Source: Paenibacillus etheri (GTDB taxonomy: Bacteria; Bacillota; Bacilli; Paenibacillales; Paenibacillaceae). From it: a DNA stretch of 64,000 bases. Made by a program: the position numbers and the translations under genes. A model generated the notes under the pieces. It was not told the origin of the DNA. It made no database searches and was given only the letters and a program-made list of their open reading frames with translations. The stretch covers positions 62,001-126,000 of the forward strand of contig NZ_LCZJ02000019.1 in NCBI RefSeq assembly GCF_001012825.1. Direction: 5' to 3'. Position 1 is the first letter of the stretch. Each line of letters opens with the position of its first letter. This document shows, piece by piece, positions 8,590 through 16,024 of the stretch.

Positions 8590-9612
8590 ATGGACAAAGT
8601 TATGGAATCATTTATAGGAAAACAGCTTGTAGCTAACCTTTTTAATGACAAAGGAGTATTTGTTTTACCCGCATTGACTTTATTAAGTGCTGAGCATATA
8701 CGATTAATTAATCAACATAAGATCACCCTAGAGTCTCATGACGTCGTACAGCTGGATAGCGCGGAATTTTTCCAACTTGCAATTGATGATTGCACAGCTG
8801 CAATAGAGAATATTTTTGAACAGATTCGTCATAACAAAAACAAACGAATTCCTATGCTTGAAGTTAGAAATGAAGTGATTCCGTTTATTCAGCAGGTAAG
8901 CGAAAAGAATGACTTCTACGGCGTATTGGCTGCATTGCAGTCTAAGGATGATTATACATACAGACATAATGTTGCGGTGGGTATTTTATCTACCTTGCTA
9001 GGTAAATGGCTGAAATTAAAGCCAGAGGATTTGAGTATGCTGACGATCGCGGCGACTCTTCACGATATCGGCAAAATGAGGATTCCGGATGAATTATTAA
9101 CCAGGCCGGGCCCGTTGACCGCTGAGGAGTATCAGCTTATGAAAAAGCATACGACCTATGGTTACGAGATGATCCGGGATACTATTGGAACCAATCATTT
9201 GCAAGCACTCGTCGCCCTGCAGCATCATGAAAGAATGGACGGCAGCGGTTATCCTTTCGGCGTGCTTGGGAATCGGATCACTGATTTCAGTAAAATTGTT
9301 GCAGTAGCAGACGTGTTCCATGCGATGACATCCGACCGGTTTTATCGTAAAGCCTCACCTCTATATGAAGTGTTGTTGCAGATGGAGGAAAGCGTATTTG
9401 GCAAGCTTGACCCTTATATTTGTAGAGTCTTTATTAATAAGTTAATGCAGTCAATGATAGGGAATGAAGTGGAATTGACAGATGGACGGACAGGGAAAAT
9501 CATTATGATTCTTGCTACTGATCCACTGCGTCCACTTGTGAATATTGATGACGATTTTATTGACCTAAGCAAACATAGATCCATTGGTATTGTGCGCGTA
9601 ATCCCGCATTAG
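8590..9612 (+). CDS. HD-GYP domain phosphodiesterase
   Basis: About 340 residues. After an N-terminal helical region (1-115) comes an HD-GYP domain: a RHNVAVG metal-ligand His, LHDIGKMRIPDELL (HD), a KKHTTYGYEMI helix, HHERMDGSGYPFG (HHE plus GYP) and DVFHAMTSDR. HD-GYP proteins degrade cyclic di-GMP or related cyclic dinucleotides. There is no receiver or sensor domain that I recognise. AGGTGAGG immediately precedes ATG 8590; the GTG at 8581 lies inside that site. The final 60 residues form a small extra domain after the catalytic core. Confidence 0.9.
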   Translation: MDKVMESFIGKQLVANLFNDKGVFVLPALTLLSAEHIRLINQHKITLESHDVVQLDSAEFFQLAIDDCTAAIENIFEQIRHNKNKRIPMLEVRNEVIPFIQQVSEKNDFYGVLAALQSKDDYTYRHNVAVGILSTLLGKWLKLKPEDLSMLTIAATLHDIGKMRIPDELLTRPGPLTAEEYQLMKKHTTYGYEMIRDTIGTNHLQALVALQHHERMDGSGYPFGVLGNRITDFSKIVAVADVFHAMTSDRFYRKASPLYEVLLQMEESVFGKLDPYICRVFINKLMQSMIGNEVELTDGRTGKIIMILATDPLRPLVNIDDDFIDLSKHRSIGIVRVIPH

Positions 9613-9777
9613 CGGGCTTTATAAGGTGTTTTAAACGTTCAGAATGGGTATGTAATAGGCTGGACCATTTTTATAATCTACTCATATCTGTTCAAATTTT
9701 GAAATAAAATGAACTATAAGTCTCCTGATAAGACCCTCTGGAGGGCTTACTCAAATTTATTTATAGACTAACAATCA

Positions 9778-9803
9778 ACAAATGCCTAGAACCTGCATAC
9801 ACT
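9778..9803 (+). promoter_or_regulatory. Sporulation-type promoter for cotE
   Basis: AC at 9778-9779, then 16 bases, then CATACACTT at 9796. This fits the sigma-K pattern (AC-N16-CATA), and CATACACT also fits the sigma-E -10. It lies 35 bp before the cotE start, and cotE is known in Bacillus to be read by mother-cell sigma factors. Confidence 0.55.
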
Positions 9804-9837
9804 TGATAGTGAATGATTGTATGGAGGAGGTTTAAAG

Positions 9838-10395
9838 ATGTCATTAAGCCATAAACGTCAAACAAGGGAGATCATTACGAAGGCAATTTGCGGCAAAGGT
9901 CGTAAGTTCTCTACAGCAACCCATACCGTGACTCCGCCACATCACCCGACTAGTATTCTGGGGGCTTGGATTATCAACCACCAGTACGAAGCGGTTGCCG
10001 CCGGGAACGGAATCGAAGTAATTGGTACTTACGATGTAAACATCTGGTACTCGTACGACAAGAACAAGCAGACCGAGGTAGCTAAAGAAACGGTCTCCTA
10101 TGTGGAGCTCATTCCGCTTTCGTACCTGGACACGAGACACCGCACTTCTACCGTTGAGGTCTCTGCGGAGGCAACGCAGGAACCCAACTGTGTAGAAGCG
10201 GGCGTATCACCAGGCGGAGGCGGTGTGACACTTCGCGTAGAGCGCGAGTTCGAAGTGGAGTTGGTGGCTGAGACCAAAGTCCGTGTGTATGTCACTGAGC
10301 AAAGTGATGATCTAGAAGACAAGGATTATGATTTTGACGGTGATAGCTTCGATTACGATGATCTGGACCCTGACAATCTGGATGATGAGCTGTAA
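9838..10395 (+). CDS. cotE: Outer spore coat morphogenetic protein CotE
   Basis: 185 residues, similar in length to Bacillus CotE. Recognisable segments are REIITKAICGKGRKFS, SILGAWIINHQYEA, a YDVNIWYSY strand, QEPNCVEAGVSP and a strongly acidic C-terminus (DDLEDKDYDFDGDSFDYDDL). CotE organises the outer coat on the forespore surface, and its acidic tail recruits other coat proteins. AGGAGG precedes ATG 9838; the upstream ATG at 9817 overlaps it. A mother-cell type promoter lies just upstream. As in Bacillus it sits close to mutS, but here an amidoligase and a GNAT gene are inserted between. Confidence 0.95.
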   Translation: MSLSHKRQTREIITKAICGKGRKFSTATHTVTPPHHPTSILGAWIINHQYEAVAAGNGIEVIGTYDVNIWYSYDKNKQTEVAKETVSYVELIPLSYLDTRHRTSTVEVSAEATQEPNCVEAGVSPGGGGVTLRVEREFEVELVAETKVRVYVTEQSDDLEDKDYDFDGDSFDYDDLDPDNLDDEL

Positions 10396-10402
10396 GGAAG
10401 GA

Positions 10403-10467
10403 TACGCCGCCGCTAACTGAGTACTGATGGGTTATGGTCCATTATATGTAGGTAGGGCGGCGGCGTA
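10403..10467 (+). repeat. Long-loop GC-rich inverted repeat after cotE
   Basis: TACGCCGCCGC (10403-10413) is exactly complementary to GCGGCGGCGTA (10457-10467) with a 43-base loop. It begins 8 bases after the cotE stop and ends exactly where the terminator hairpin begins. It may stabilise the cotE mRNA 3' end. Confidence 0.6.
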
Positions 10468-10492
10468 GAGGGCGAATGCCCTCCTTTTTTTT
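10468..10492 (+). terminator. Intrinsic terminator of cotE
   Basis: GAGGGC-GAAT-GCCCTC stem loop followed by a run of eight T. Confidence 0.88.
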
Positions 10493-10618
10493 ATTTATTT
10501 TTAGCATTAAAAACTGGAACCAGGGTGGATCTGGAACAACTTGGTTCGAATGAATGGGGAAGATGTGCTATTGCAGGGCTTTCATATCTAGGGCTGCGAT
10601 GGATGGAGGGGCAGGAGA

Positions 10619-12004
10619 ATGAATGAAGGGTTTAAGGTGTATTCGGGATTGTCATCAGCACAGAGAGAGTCCAGATTACTTCGGAGTGGTATTGAAGCGA
10701 CGCTGACGCTGACTTCGTCTAGGAAGCAGGAATTGTCAAGAATGAAGGGTTCAGAAGAACTTCTGCAGAGAAGCCAGACCTCAGATGAAAGAAATCGCTT
10801 AGAAGATACATACGATATAATGTCTTCCAATAAGGCCCATAAACAGCGCTATAACATCCTCGTGTATAATTTGACCGTTCTGCAGATCACTTCACTTGGA
10901 GCAGGTCTAGGTATGCGCGCAGCCTCCGATTTGCTAGCCGGGGCTGTACGAATGGATAGTGTTAATAACAGCGAGTCAATGGGGGCTGCACCAGGAGAGT
11001 GGCGCGGGGTAATGAAATTACTTCAGCGTATTGCTGTTCGGACTTTGTACAGCTTGGGACTGGATAGCGGTGAAGTACGATTGCGGGCAATGGGGAACCG
11101 GAGGTATGTTGTGGAGGGAGTTACTCCACTTCTGCAGACTTCCGGCAAATCATTGCCAGAGCCTTATCGTTCCGCAGCATTAGCGCTGGAACGGAGCCTT
11201 GCGCTGGAGCAGCCAGGCCGCAGCGGCCTGCTCATGGGCATGGACCCGGAGTTTATCATCCTCCGGGAGTCCACCGGCCGCGTCGTGCCTGCGTCGCGGT
11301 ACCTGCCCACGGACGGCGTCGCAGGCTGCGACGCCGGACCTCCGGGAACGCGCGGCGCGTTCCCGGTCGCCGAGCTGCGCCCTCAGCCGCGCGGGGAACC
11401 GCGCGCGCTGCTGGCGCAGCTGATGTCCGCCGCGGCCACGGCGGACCGGCTCATCGCCGACCGCACGCTGCGCTGGCGGGCGGGAGGCATGCCGCTGACG
11501 GGCTGGGCCCTCGGCGGCCATCTGCACTTCAGCGGCGTGACGCTGACGGCGCCGCTCTTGCGCGCGCTCGACAACTATCTCGCGCTGCCCATGCTTTTGC
11601 TTGAGGACGTCCGCGCAGGGGCGCGTCGTCCTCGTTACGGTGTGCTCGGCGATTTCCGGATTCAGCCGCATGGCGGCTTCGAGTACCGGACCTTGCCGAG
11701 CTTCCTGGTATCTCCGGTCATCGCTAAAGGTGCGGTCTATCTGGCTCACCTTATCGTGAGCCATTATGAAGACCTGACGCTGCGTCCGCTCGACCGGGAA
11801 GACCTGCATATCGCCTACTACGGCGGCGATAAATCTCCTCTGCGCGACGCAGTACCCCCTCTGCAGGCGCAGCTACGCGCTCTAGGCGGCTACGAGAAGG
11901 CCGCCCCATACATTGAGCCTTTATTTCAGTATATCGCCGCTGAACGAACGTGGGATGAATCTCGCGATATCCGTGAGCTCTGGTGCAGCAAAGTTAGAGC
12001 TTGA
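10619..12004 (+). CDS. Putative amidoligase (COOH-NH2 ligase type) protein
   Basis: 461 residues. The C-terminal 260 residues carry motifs I associate with the phiEco32-type COOH-NH2 ligase branch of the glutamine synthetase-like amidoligases: MGMDPEFIILRESTGRVVPA, FPVAELRPQPRGEPRALLAQL-like segments, GGHLHFSGV and an IQPHGGFEYRTLPSF loop. Enzymes of this class are predicted to form amide or isopeptide bonds using ATP. The N-terminal 190 residues are not recognised. GGAGGGG lies 7 bases before ATG 10619 and an in-frame stop at 10589 excludes a longer form. Bases of about 11200-11650 are extremely GC-rich while the ends of the gene match the genome. Position next to cotE suggests a spore coat role (inference). 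Confidence 0.7.
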   Translation: MNEGFKVYSGLSSAQRESRLLRSGIEATLTLTSSRKQELSRMKGSEELLQRSQTSDERNRLEDTYDIMSSNKAHKQRYNILVYNLTVLQITSLGAGLGMRAASDLLAGAVRMDSVNNSESMGAAPGEWRGVMKLLQRIAVRTLYSLGLDSGEVRLRAMGNRRYVVEGVTPLLQTSGKSLPEPYRSAALALERSLALEQPGRSGLLMGMDPEFIILRESTGRVVPASRYLPTDGVAGCDAGPPGTRGAFPVAELRPQPRGEPRALLAQLMSAAATADRLIADRTLRWRAGGMPLTGWALGGHLHFSGVTLTAPLLRALDNYLALPMLLLEDVRAGARRPRYGVLGDFRIQPHGGFEYRTLPSFLVSPVIAKGAVYLAHLIVSHYEDLTLRPLDREDLHIAYYGGDKSPLRDAVPPLQAQLRALGGYEKAAPYIEPLFQYIAAERTWDESRDIRELWCSKVRA

Positions 12005-12015
12005 ACTTATATTTC

Positions 12016-12065
12016 AAAATATTAGAAAGTATTAGTTTTTCGGACGCCGAAGGCGTTTATGCTTG
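12016..12065 (+). repeat. Hairpin repeat, copy A (internally deleted)
   Basis: Starts AAAATATTAGAAAGTATTAG like the full copies at 13086 and 50521, then jumps to GGACGCCGAAGGCGTTT and ends GCTTG. About 50 central bases present in other copies are missing. It lies between the convergent amidoligase and GNAT genes and ends one base before the GNAT stop codon. Confidence 0.75.
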
Positions 12066-12066
12066 T

Positions 12067-12864
12067 CTACATATACATGATGCTCCAAGAGCCGATATCC
12101 TGAAATCCAAGTCGTTTGTAAATGACCCCAGCATGAGGGTTGTCATAGAAGAGGCATAAAGATTTCCCTTCATGGAGCAAGTCTGTACATAGCTGTGCAA
12201 CTACACTTGTAGCTAATCCTTGCTCTCTGAATGCTTGATGCGTGGCGACCCCTACGATCATTGCTGACATGGAATTTTCCGCCGATGTTGAGGCCGTTGC
12301 TATAACCTGATCTTCACGTTTCATATAATACGTGCGGCCGGTGCCACTCGCCAATGTTTTACGCAGGCTTGTTCTCGATCCATCCCGACTGCTTTCAAAC
12401 TCTTCTATAGTATCCGTAAGCGAACAAATCGCTTCCACATCTTGAACGGTTGCTATATTAATGTTATTAGCAGATGAATAGGGCGCTATAATTTTGGGAT
12501 TCAGTTCCTTTAGCTCAGCAAAGTACAATTGCTTTCCTTGTTTAAAGTTAATCACTCCGTCAAAGGCTTTTACTACTTCGGTTACACCCGAAATCATATG
12601 AATATCGTTGTCTTTTCGCATGATTGTAGCGAATCCTTCCACATCAAACGGTCCATCTGCGTAAGGAAGATAGCTTCTATAGAAACGTAATAGAACGGCT
12701 TTTATAAGGCCGTCAGATGGATCTATCTCTCCCCACAATGCCATGAAATCCTGTTCGAACCCGAAATTCTCTACATCTCCAATGATGAACAAATTAAGAG
12801 CAGGCTCTTTCCGTAGCAAAACCATTAGAAGTTCCCGATCATCCTCCGTAAGTCTTCGTATCAT
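12067..12864 (-). CDS. GNAT family N-acetyltransferase
   Basis: 265 residues with two GNAT-like halves. The catalytic acetyl-CoA-binding motif A is in the C-terminal half (GVATHQAFREQGLATSVV), followed by a SLCLFYDNPHAGVIYKRLGF motif B. The N-terminal half (MIRRLTEDDRELLMVLL...) resembles the degenerate first GNAT fold of Bacillales two-domain acetyltransferases. The substrate is unknown. The gene runs opposite to its neighbours, between two copies of the hairpin repeat, and breaks the cotE-mutS order seen in Bacillus. Confidence 0.85.
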   Translation of the reverse strand: MIRRLTEDDRELLMVLLRKEPALNLFIIGDVENFGFEQDFMALWGEIDPSDGLIKAVLLRFYRSYLPYADGPFDVEGFATIMRKDNDIHMISGVTEVVKAFDGVINFKQGKQLYFAELKELNPKIIAPYSSANNINIATVQDVEAICSLTDTIEEFESSRDGSRTSLRKTLASGTGRTYYMKREDQVIATASTSAENSMSAMIVGVATHQAFREQGLATSVVAQLCTDLLHEGKSLCLFYDNPHAGVIYKRLGFQDIGSWSIMYM

Positions 12865-13085
12865 TTGGTATTCTCCTTTGATTTTCTTATAATCTAACGC
12901 TCTGTGTTAAGATTTTACAATATTAAAATGAAGAAGAATACATCTCTTTCTAATGAAAGATGGATGCTTGAAATATAAACAAAAGGTACTTCCCATTGAG
13001 CTTCAGTAATAGTGTCGGATTTCGTGATTTTTTGTCTGAGGATCTAGAAGAATAAACTTCTAGGCGGTTGCAGGTTGACTTTGTA

Positions 13086-13186
13086 AAAATATAAGAAAGT
13101 ATAAGTTTCACTCTATACATTATCCTTATATTTCTCGCACAAACGCTTACCGTCCTTAAAGGGACGCCGAAGGCGTTTTTGCTTGG
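13086..13186 (+). repeat. Hairpin repeat, copy B
   Basis: Full-length copy of about 100 bp. A first A/T-rich hairpin pairs ATATAAGAAAGTATA with TATACATTATCCTTATAT. A second pairs AAACGC/GCGTTT and GTCC/GGAC. It ends TTTTTGCTTGG. It lies between divergent GNAT and mutS, and its end supplies bases in the -35 position of the likely mutS promoter. Confidence 0.88.
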
Positions 13187-13204
13187 CCTACTTTCTGCTA
13201 TAAT
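13176..13204 (+). promoter_or_regulatory. Extended -10 promoter of mutS
   Basis: TGCTATAAT (13196-13204) is an extended -10 with a consensus hexamer. The only -35 candidate, TTTTTG/TTTTGC at 13176-13182 with 16-17 bp spacing, belongs to the 3' end of hairpin repeat copy B. Confidence 0.65.
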
Positions 13205-13238
13205 GGAGGACAGCAATAAATAGGCATGGAGGTTGACC

Positions 13239-15992
13239 ATGGCACAATATACGCCGATGATAGAGCAATATTTAAAAGTAAAGGAAGGGGCAAAGGATGC
13301 CTTCCTATTTTTTAGACTGGGCGATTTCTATGAAATGTTCTTTGAAGATGCTATTTTGGCTTCCAAGGAGCTTGAAATTACGTTGACAGGTCGCGAAGGC
13401 GGGGGCGCAGAGAAGATCCCGATGTGTGGAGTACCTTATCACGCCGCCGAGGGTTATATTCAGCGCCTGATTGAAAAAGGATATAAAGTCGCTATTTGTG
13501 AGCAGTTAGAGGATGCTTCCGTCACAAAGGGAATGGTGAAGCGGGATATCGTACGTGTCGTGACACCAGGAACGGTTATGGATGGGAAGATCATTGCTGA
13601 CAAAAGCAATAATTACCTCGTTTGTGTAACCGAAAGTGATGGGATGATGGCATTAGCCGCTTGTGATTTAACTACAGGTGAATTGTATGTTACATCCGTT
13701 TTATCTGGTGCAGAGTGGCTGCGCGATGAGATTGGCATTTATGAACCGGCCGAGATCATCGGAGACCCTGCATTATTGGAACTATTACGCAGTGAAACAC
13801 CTCTGTTAGCGAAGCCTGTCGTGTATACACCTTGGGAGAAACGCGAGGAGGAGCTGGCACGCCGTCAGTTCGGTGAAGCCGTATGGGTCCGTCTGGAGAA
13901 AGAACGCGGACAATGTCTAGCGCTGCTAATTTCCTATTTAAACGAGACGCAGCGGCGTTCAATGGGACAGCTTAGTCAAATTTCCCCTTATGAACCAGGT
14001 AATTATATGATTCTTGATCCGTTTACTCGCCGAAATCTGGAGCTTACAGAGACGGTCCGAGAACGGTCCAAAAAAGGATCTCTTTTGTGGCTCCTAGACC
14101 GTACTGAGACTTCCATGGGTGCGCGCTTATTACGTCGTAGAATAGATAAGCCGCTGTTGCAGCGGGCGCCGATTGAACGTCGCCTGGAAGCGGTAGATTA
14201 TTTGTACAATCAGTTTATTGTTCGTGAGGATCTGCGTTTAGCGTTGAAGGAAATTTATGATTTGGAGCGGCTGGTAGGCCGTATTGCTTTTGGTAGTGCG
14301 AATGGCCGTGACATGAATGCCTTGAAGCTATCACTGGCACAAATTCCTGCATTGAAGGAATTATGTATGACTTCGGGGTCTGCGACCTTACGCGAGATCG
14401 GTGCCAGCATGGATGAATGCGCCGAGATACGGGAGGATATAGACCGAGCGATTGTAGAGGATGCGCCGGTGTCTGTGCGAGATGGAGGGATTATCCGTTC
14501 TGGTTATCATGCCCGGTTGGACGAGCTACGGGAAGCTAGCAGTAATGGTAAACGTTGGATCGCCGAACTAGAAGCGAAGGAACGCCTAGCCACAGGCATC
14601 AAATCACTGAAGATCGGCTATAACAAAATCTTCGGTTATTTCATAGAGATCACCAAATCCAATCTGGCCGCGTTGCCTGAAGGGCGTTATGAACGTAAGC
14701 AGACGCTTGCAAATGCAGAGCGTTTTGTTACACCTGAGCTTAAGGAAAAAGAGGCACTGATTCTTGAAGCGCAAGATAAGATGACAGATTTGGAGTACAG
14801 CCTGTTTACTGAACTGCGTGATCGAATCAGCGGTCAAATTCCGCGATTGCAGAATCTTGCAGAAAAGGTAGCTGAGATTGATGTGTATCAATGTCTGGCT
14901 GCCGTCAGTGCAGAGCATCGCTTCGTGAAACCTGTCCTATCGGATGGGTACGATCTTCGTCTTGAAGGTGGGCGTCATCCTGTCGTGGAAGCTGTGTTAA
15001 AGGAATCGGCATTTATAGCAAACGGAAGTACACTCAGTAAAGAAGATGGAAATATTCTTTTGATCACTGGTCCTAATATGGCTGGAAAAAGTACCTATAT
15101 GCGGCAAGTTGCACTCATTTGTATTATGGCTCAAATTGGCTGTTTCGTTCCAGCATCCAGTGCAGAGGTACCGCTTATTGACCGAATCTTCACACGTATT
15201 GGGGCAGCCGATGATTTGATCGGAGGTCAGAGTACGTTTATGGTAGAAATGGCCGACATTCAGGTTATGACAGAAAAGGCAACAGCCCGGAGTTTGATTA
15301 TTATTGATGAGCTTGGTAGAGGAACTTCCACGAGTGAGGGTATGGCGATCGCACAAGCGGTAATTGAGTATGTGCACGATACCATTTCTTGCAAAGCTTT
15401 AGTTTCGACGCATTTTCATGAATTGGCTCACTTAGAAGAAAGTCTTAAAGGGCTTAAAAATTACTCTATGGCCGTACAGGAGAGCGGGGATAAAGTAAAC
15501 TTCCTGCGCAAGCTTGTTCCGGGTGCGGCAGACAGTAGCTATGGTATTTATTGTGCACGCCTTGCAGGACTTCCTGAAGGGATCATTGATCGTGCTTACG
15601 GTCTGCTTCGGAGCATCGAGCAGGCGGCTTATCCGGGTGGTTCCTCTATTCATTATGGGGGTGGACTAGAAAGTCAGGCTGCTGCAAAAGAGGTCGCAAC
15701 TACATCTATCCAACAACCCGAGAGTGTCATCGCAGAAACTTCGGGGATTCCTGCGGACTCATACTCATCAATAGCCGATGAAGTAGTTCAATTGTCTATC
15801 TTTGGCGAGGAAGAACCACGTAAGAATCGGAAAGGTAGTGCAAATCAGTCGGCAGTTGTAACTGAAGTTCAAGAAAATCCTGCGATAAAAGAATTCATCG
15901 CTTCTGTGCGTAACGCAGATCTTATGAATATGACTCCGCTGCAGGCTATGAGTCTGCTGAACGATCTGAAGATGAAAGCGAAGGATCTTTAA
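13239..15992 (+). CDS. mutS: DNA mismatch recognition protein MutS
   Basis: 917 residues. The N-terminal mismatch-binding domain has FFRLGDFYEMFFEDA with the Phe-x-Glu wedge. Connector, lever and clamp domains follow. The ATPase has Walker A GPNMAGKST, Walker B IIIDELGRGTSTSEG and STHFHEL. It recognises base mismatches and recruits MutL. A low-complexity linker (about residues 800-880) precedes a C-terminal helical segment, making it somewhat longer than Bacillus MutS. GGAGG lies 6 bases before ATG 13239; the TTG at 13233 is too close to that site. It forms an operon with mutL, whose start lies 33 bp downstream. Confidence 0.97.
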   Translation: MAQYTPMIEQYLKVKEGAKDAFLFFRLGDFYEMFFEDAILASKELEITLTGREGGGAEKIPMCGVPYHAAEGYIQRLIEKGYKVAICEQLEDASVTKGMVKRDIVRVVTPGTVMDGKIIADKSNNYLVCVTESDGMMALAACDLTTGELYVTSVLSGAEWLRDEIGIYEPAEIIGDPALLELLRSETPLLAKPVVYTPWEKREEELARRQFGEAVWVRLEKERGQCLALLISYLNETQRRSMGQLSQISPYEPGNYMILDPFTRRNLELTETVRERSKKGSLLWLLDRTETSMGARLLRRRIDKPLLQRAPIERRLEAVDYLYNQFIVREDLRLALKEIYDLERLVGRIAFGSANGRDMNALKLSLAQIPALKELCMTSGSATLREIGASMDECAEIREDIDRAIVEDAPVSVRDGGIIRSGYHARLDELREASSNGKRWIAELEAKERLATGIKSLKIGYNKIFGYFIEITKSNLAALPEGRYERKQTLANAERFVTPELKEKEALILEAQDKMTDLEYSLFTELRDRISGQIPRLQNLAEKVAEIDVYQCLAAVSAEHRFVKPVLSDGYDLRLEGGRHPVVEAVLKESAFIANGSTLSKEDGNILLITGPNMAGKSTYMRQVALICIMAQIGCFVPASSAEVPLIDRIFTRIGAADDLIGGQSTFMVEMADIQVMTEKATARSLIIIDELGRGTSTSEGMAIAQAVIEYVHDTISCKALVSTHFHELAHLEESLKGLKNYSMAVQESGDKVNFLRKLVPGAADSSYGIYCARLAGLPEGIIDRAYGLLRSIEQAAYPGGSSIHYGGGLESQAAAKEVATTSIQQPESVIAETSGIPADSYSSIADEVVQLSIFGEEEPRKNRKGSANQSAVVTEVQENPAIKEFIASVRNADLMNMTPLQAMSLLNDLKMKAKDL

Positions 15993-16024
15993 TTATTGAT
16001 TGTCTAAATAAGAGGTGAATGAAA

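Noticed and set aside
11180-11809. 209-codon frame on the minus strand in the GC-rich island
   Set aside because: Long frames arise by chance at nearly 80 percent GC. It is Arg/Ala/Gln-rich, without motifs, and antisense to a coherent protein.
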